A DNA stretch of 6,988 bases from JAABRE01 sp964413275 (GTDB taxonomy: Bacteria > Cyanobacteriota > Cyanobacteriia > Cyanobacteriales > JAABRE01): NCBI GenBank assembly GCA_964413275.1, contig CAYPSO010000172.1, positions 1 to 6,988 on the forward strand. The letters are read 5' to 3'. The first letter of the stretch is position 1. Every line of letters begins with the position of its first letter. The position numbers and the translations under genes were made by a program. Positions 5,105 through 6,988 of this stretch are shown here, piece by piece. Below the pieces are notes generated by a model. The model was not told the DNA's origin. It worked only from the letters and a program-made list of their open reading frames with translations, and did no database searches.

Positions 5105-5752
5105 AACTAAAGTTAACCAATTTTTCACTCGATCCCATCCTAAACCCTGACGAACAATTATCGGTTCATCCTTGGTAAAATCAATAATTGTGGAGACATG
5201 AAAACCCGGATCTAGATCTAGATCAATGATTATATCGACATTCTTTGCTAAAGAATCAAATAATCGGGCTTTTTCTAAACCAATGGTAGGATAATCTCCA
5301 TCTTCATCGGATAAATGTGCCGAAGTAGAAATGATAGGATTTCCTAAAGTTTGTAATAATGCTTGACTCACTGTATGATCTGGAACACGAATACCTGTAG
5401 TTTTCCGCTTAGGCTCCATGACTAATTTAGGTACTAATTTAGTTGCCGGTAAAATAAAAGTAAAAGGCCCCGGAATTAAATGTTTCATGAAACGATAAGC
5501 TTCATCTGTAACCCAAGCATATTCGGCAATATTGGATAAAGAAGAACAAAGAAAAGTGAGAGGTTTATCATTAGATAATTGTTTTAGCCGTCTAACTCTT
5601 TGAATTGCAGATTTAACTGTTAAATCGCAACCAATTGCATAAACTGTATCTGTGGGATACAGCATAACAGCACCTTTTTTAAGAGCCATAGTAATCTCTT
5701 CTAGGTCACGTTGCTGGGGGTTTTCCGGGTGAATATTGTATAGGGTAGCCAT
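5102..5752 (-). CDS. yciO: YciO-type protein of the Sua5/YciO/YrdC family
   Basis: A 216-residue single YrdC-domain protein. It opens LYNIHPENPQQRDLEE (4-19), very like the E. coli YciO N-terminus. The fold motifs are YPTDTVYAIGC (32-42), RLKQLSNDKPLTFLC (55-69), PGPFTFIL (94-101), KRKTTGIRVP (115-124), ISTSAHLS (141-148) and STIIDF (187-192). The related TsaC/Sua5 enzymes make threonylcarbamoyl-AMP for the t6A37 tRNA modification and carry a KxR...SxN signature. Here the corresponding positions read KQL (57-59) and SAH (144-146), so the canonical tetrad is altered, as in YciO. Annotation as L-threonylcarbamoyladenylate synthase is therefore unsafe, and the true reaction is unknown. The length fits YciO and lacks the extra C-terminal domain of Sua5. 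Its ATG is 3 nt from that of larC, transcribed the other way. Confidence 0.82.
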   Translation of the reverse strand: MATLYNIHPENPQQRDLEEITMALKKGAVMLYPTDTVYAIGCDLTVKSAIQRVRRLKQLSNDKPLTFLCSSLSNIAEYAWVTDEAYRFMKHLIPGPFTFILPATKLVPKLVMEPKRKTTGIRVPDHTVSQALLQTLGNPIISTSAHLSDEDGDYPTIGLEKARLFDSLAKNVDIIIDLDLDPGFHVSTIIDFTKDEPIIVRQGLGWDRVKNWLTLV

Positions 5753-5755
5753 AAT

Positions 5756-6958
5756 ATGAAAAAAATTGCTTATTTAGAATGTCCGACGGGTATTGCGGGT
5801 GATATGTGTTTAGGTGCATTGGTGCATCTAGGAGTGCCTTTAGCATATTTAAATCAAGAGCTTGCTAAATTGGGTATTACCTCGGAATATGAGTTAAAGG
5901 TGGAAAAAGTACACCGTAAAGGCCAATTAGCAACGAAATTTTATGTTAATTTACTTACAAATCCATCATATCATCATCACCATCATCCACCGGCAAGACA
6001 TTTACCAGAAATTCTGGAGTTAATTAATAATGCTTTCTTACCAGAAAAAGTTAAAGATTGGAGTATAAAAATATTTAAACAATTAGCTATAGCAGAAGGT
6101 GCTGTGCATGGTATTGCACCCGAAAAAGTACATTTTCATGAGGTAGGAGCAACGGATGCAATTGTTGATATAGTTGGTACTTGTTTGGGTTTAAATTGGT
6201 TAGAAATTGAAGAATTATATTGTTCTAAAATGCCCACTGGTGGTGGGACAGTAAAAGCGGCTCATGGTGAATTACCCGTGCCTGTTCCGGCTGTATTAAA
6301 ATTATGGGAATTAAAAAAAATTCCTGTTTATAATAATAATATTAATTGCGAATTATGTACTCCTACTGGAGTTGCGATCGCCTCTACTTTAGCGACTAAT
6401 TTTGGTAATCCTCCCCATTTTCAAATAAGTAAGATTGGTTTAGGAGCAGGAACAAAAGACTTACCAATTCCTAATATTTTAAGAATTTGGTTAGGAGAAT
6501 TAGAAAAAAATAACGATAATAATTTAGAAACAATTTCTGTATTAGAAACTCAAATTGATGATTGTAATCCCCAGATAATTGCCTATACTTTAGAATTACT
6601 TTTAGAAGTAGGTGCATTAGATGTATTTACTCAGCCTATTTATATGAAAAAATCTCGTCAAGGTATTTTGTTAACTGTTATTTGTACTCCAGATAAAATT
6701 CAAGAATGTGAAACAATTATTTTTCGAGAAACAACGACTTTAGGTATTAGAAGAAGTACCCAAAAACGACGTATTTTAACTAGAGAAATTAAACCAATAG
6801 AAACTATTTACGGCATTATTAATGTTAAAATTGCCACCTATCAAGGTCAAATCATAAATATACAACCTGAGTATGAAGACTGCGCTAAACTTGCTAAACA
6901 ACATAATATTCCTTGGCGGTTAATTCATCAAAAAGCTTTAGATATAATAAGGGAATAG
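5756..6958 (+). CDS. larC: LarC, nickel-pincer nucleotide cofactor biosynthesis protein
   Basis: A 400-residue full-length LarC, the CTP-dependent nickel insertase (cyclometallase) completing the nickel-pincer nucleotide cofactor of lactate racemase (LarA) and relatives. Visible: GIAGDM (12-17); a His-rich loop HHHHH (73-77) plus H82, a likely nickel-handling segment; VHFHEVGATDAIVDI (125-139); MPTGGG (159-164); HGELPVPVP (170-178); ELCTPTG (199-205). The second domain has ETQIDDCNPQ (264-273), VGALDVFTQPIYMKKSRQG (285-303), RETTTLGIR (324-332) and PEYEDC (371-376). Both halves are in one frame, unlike the split larC1/larC2 frameshift arrangement of Lactobacillus plantarum. The usual IDDM reads IDDC here. 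larA, larB and larE are not in the window, so the recipient enzyme is unknown. The N-terminus MKKIAYLECPTGIAGDM is canonical, fixing the start. Confidence 0.93.
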   Translation: MKKIAYLECPTGIAGDMCLGALVHLGVPLAYLNQELAKLGITSEYELKVEKVHRKGQLATKFYVNLLTNPSYHHHHHPPARHLPEILELINNAFLPEKVKDWSIKIFKQLAIAEGAVHGIAPEKVHFHEVGATDAIVDIVGTCLGLNWLEIEELYCSKMPTGGGTVKAAHGELPVPVPAVLKLWELKKIPVYNNNINCELCTPTGVAIASTLATNFGNPPHFQISKIGLGAGTKDLPIPNILRIWLGELEKNNDNNLETISVLETQIDDCNPQIIAYTLELLLEVGALDVFTQPIYMKKSRQGILLTVICTPDKIQECETIIFRETTTLGIRRSTQKRRILTREIKPIETIYGIINVKIATYQGQIINIQPEYEDCAKLAKQHNIPWRLIHQKALDIIRE

Positions 6959-6988
6959 GGTGTAGATAAGGTAATGAATAAGAGGTAA
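6956..6988 (+). repeat. Degenerate TAG/TAA purine-rich repeat after larC, cut by window end
   Basis: The larC stop TAG begins two heptamer-like units, TAGGGTG (6956-6962) and TAGATAA (6963-6969), followed by looser purine-rich sequence. TAAGAGGTAA (6979-6988) is identical to ten bases of the array after the YciO-type gene (minus strand, 5090-5081). It looks like the beginning of a third array in the same orientation relative to its gene. It is less regular, and the window stops here. Confidence 0.35.

Noticed and set aside
3121..5583. 13-base identity TTAGATAATTGTT at 3121-3133 and 5571-5583
   Set aside because: Both copies simply encode QLSN on the minus strand with the same favoured codons, in unrelated proteins. 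Treated as coincidence, and as a caution for other short matches.
5756..6958. Programmed frameshift between the two LarC halves
   Set aside because: Both halves are in one uninterrupted frame here.

Overview
The window looks like chromosomal DNA of an AT-rich cyanobacterium. Five copies of the octamer GCGATCGC (HIP1, a cyanobacterial hallmark) occur at 707-714, 3321-3328, 3849-3856, 4192-4199 and 6374-6381. Intergenic heptanucleotide repeats and a GGTGGGCA/TGCCCACC hairpin point the same way. The genus cannot be fixed from this sequence.

Layout. 1-109: short 3' flank, nothing firm. 110-916 (-): short-chain reductase carrying the signature of 3-ketodihydrosphingosine reductase. 956-1711 (+): aspartyl/asparaginyl beta-hydroxylase family enzyme, divergent from the reductase with 39 bp between starts. 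1712-2031: gene-free stretch with two hairpin elements, a 101-bp MITE-like inverted-repeat unit and an apparent relic of a second hydroxylase 3' end. 2032-4175 (-): probable two-gene operon, an FAD-dependent oxidoreductase followed 14 bp later by a membrane-anchored GT2 glycosyltransferase whose catalytic signatures are substituted. 4271-5008 (+): exported SIMPL-domain protein, preceded by a possible 11-codon leader ORF. 5006-5104: two head-to-head heptamer arrays, each starting with the TAG stop codon of the flanking gene. 5102-5752 (-): YciO-type YrdC-domain protein. 5756-6958 (+): LarC, nickel-pincer cofactor biosynthesis, whose start codon is only 3 nt from that of the YciO gene.

How the genes may work together. 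The left half (reductase, hydroxylase, oxidoreductase, glycosyltransferase) suggests modification of a lipid or surface glycoconjugate, but no sphingolipid synthase or other pathway marker is present, so this is inference. The right half is housekeeping or cofactor-related. No phage, CRISPR or complete IS is seen. The best candidates for something undescribed are the stop-codon-phased heptamer arrays, the glycosyltransferase with a non-canonical active site, and the KDSR-like reductase paired with a hydroxylase.
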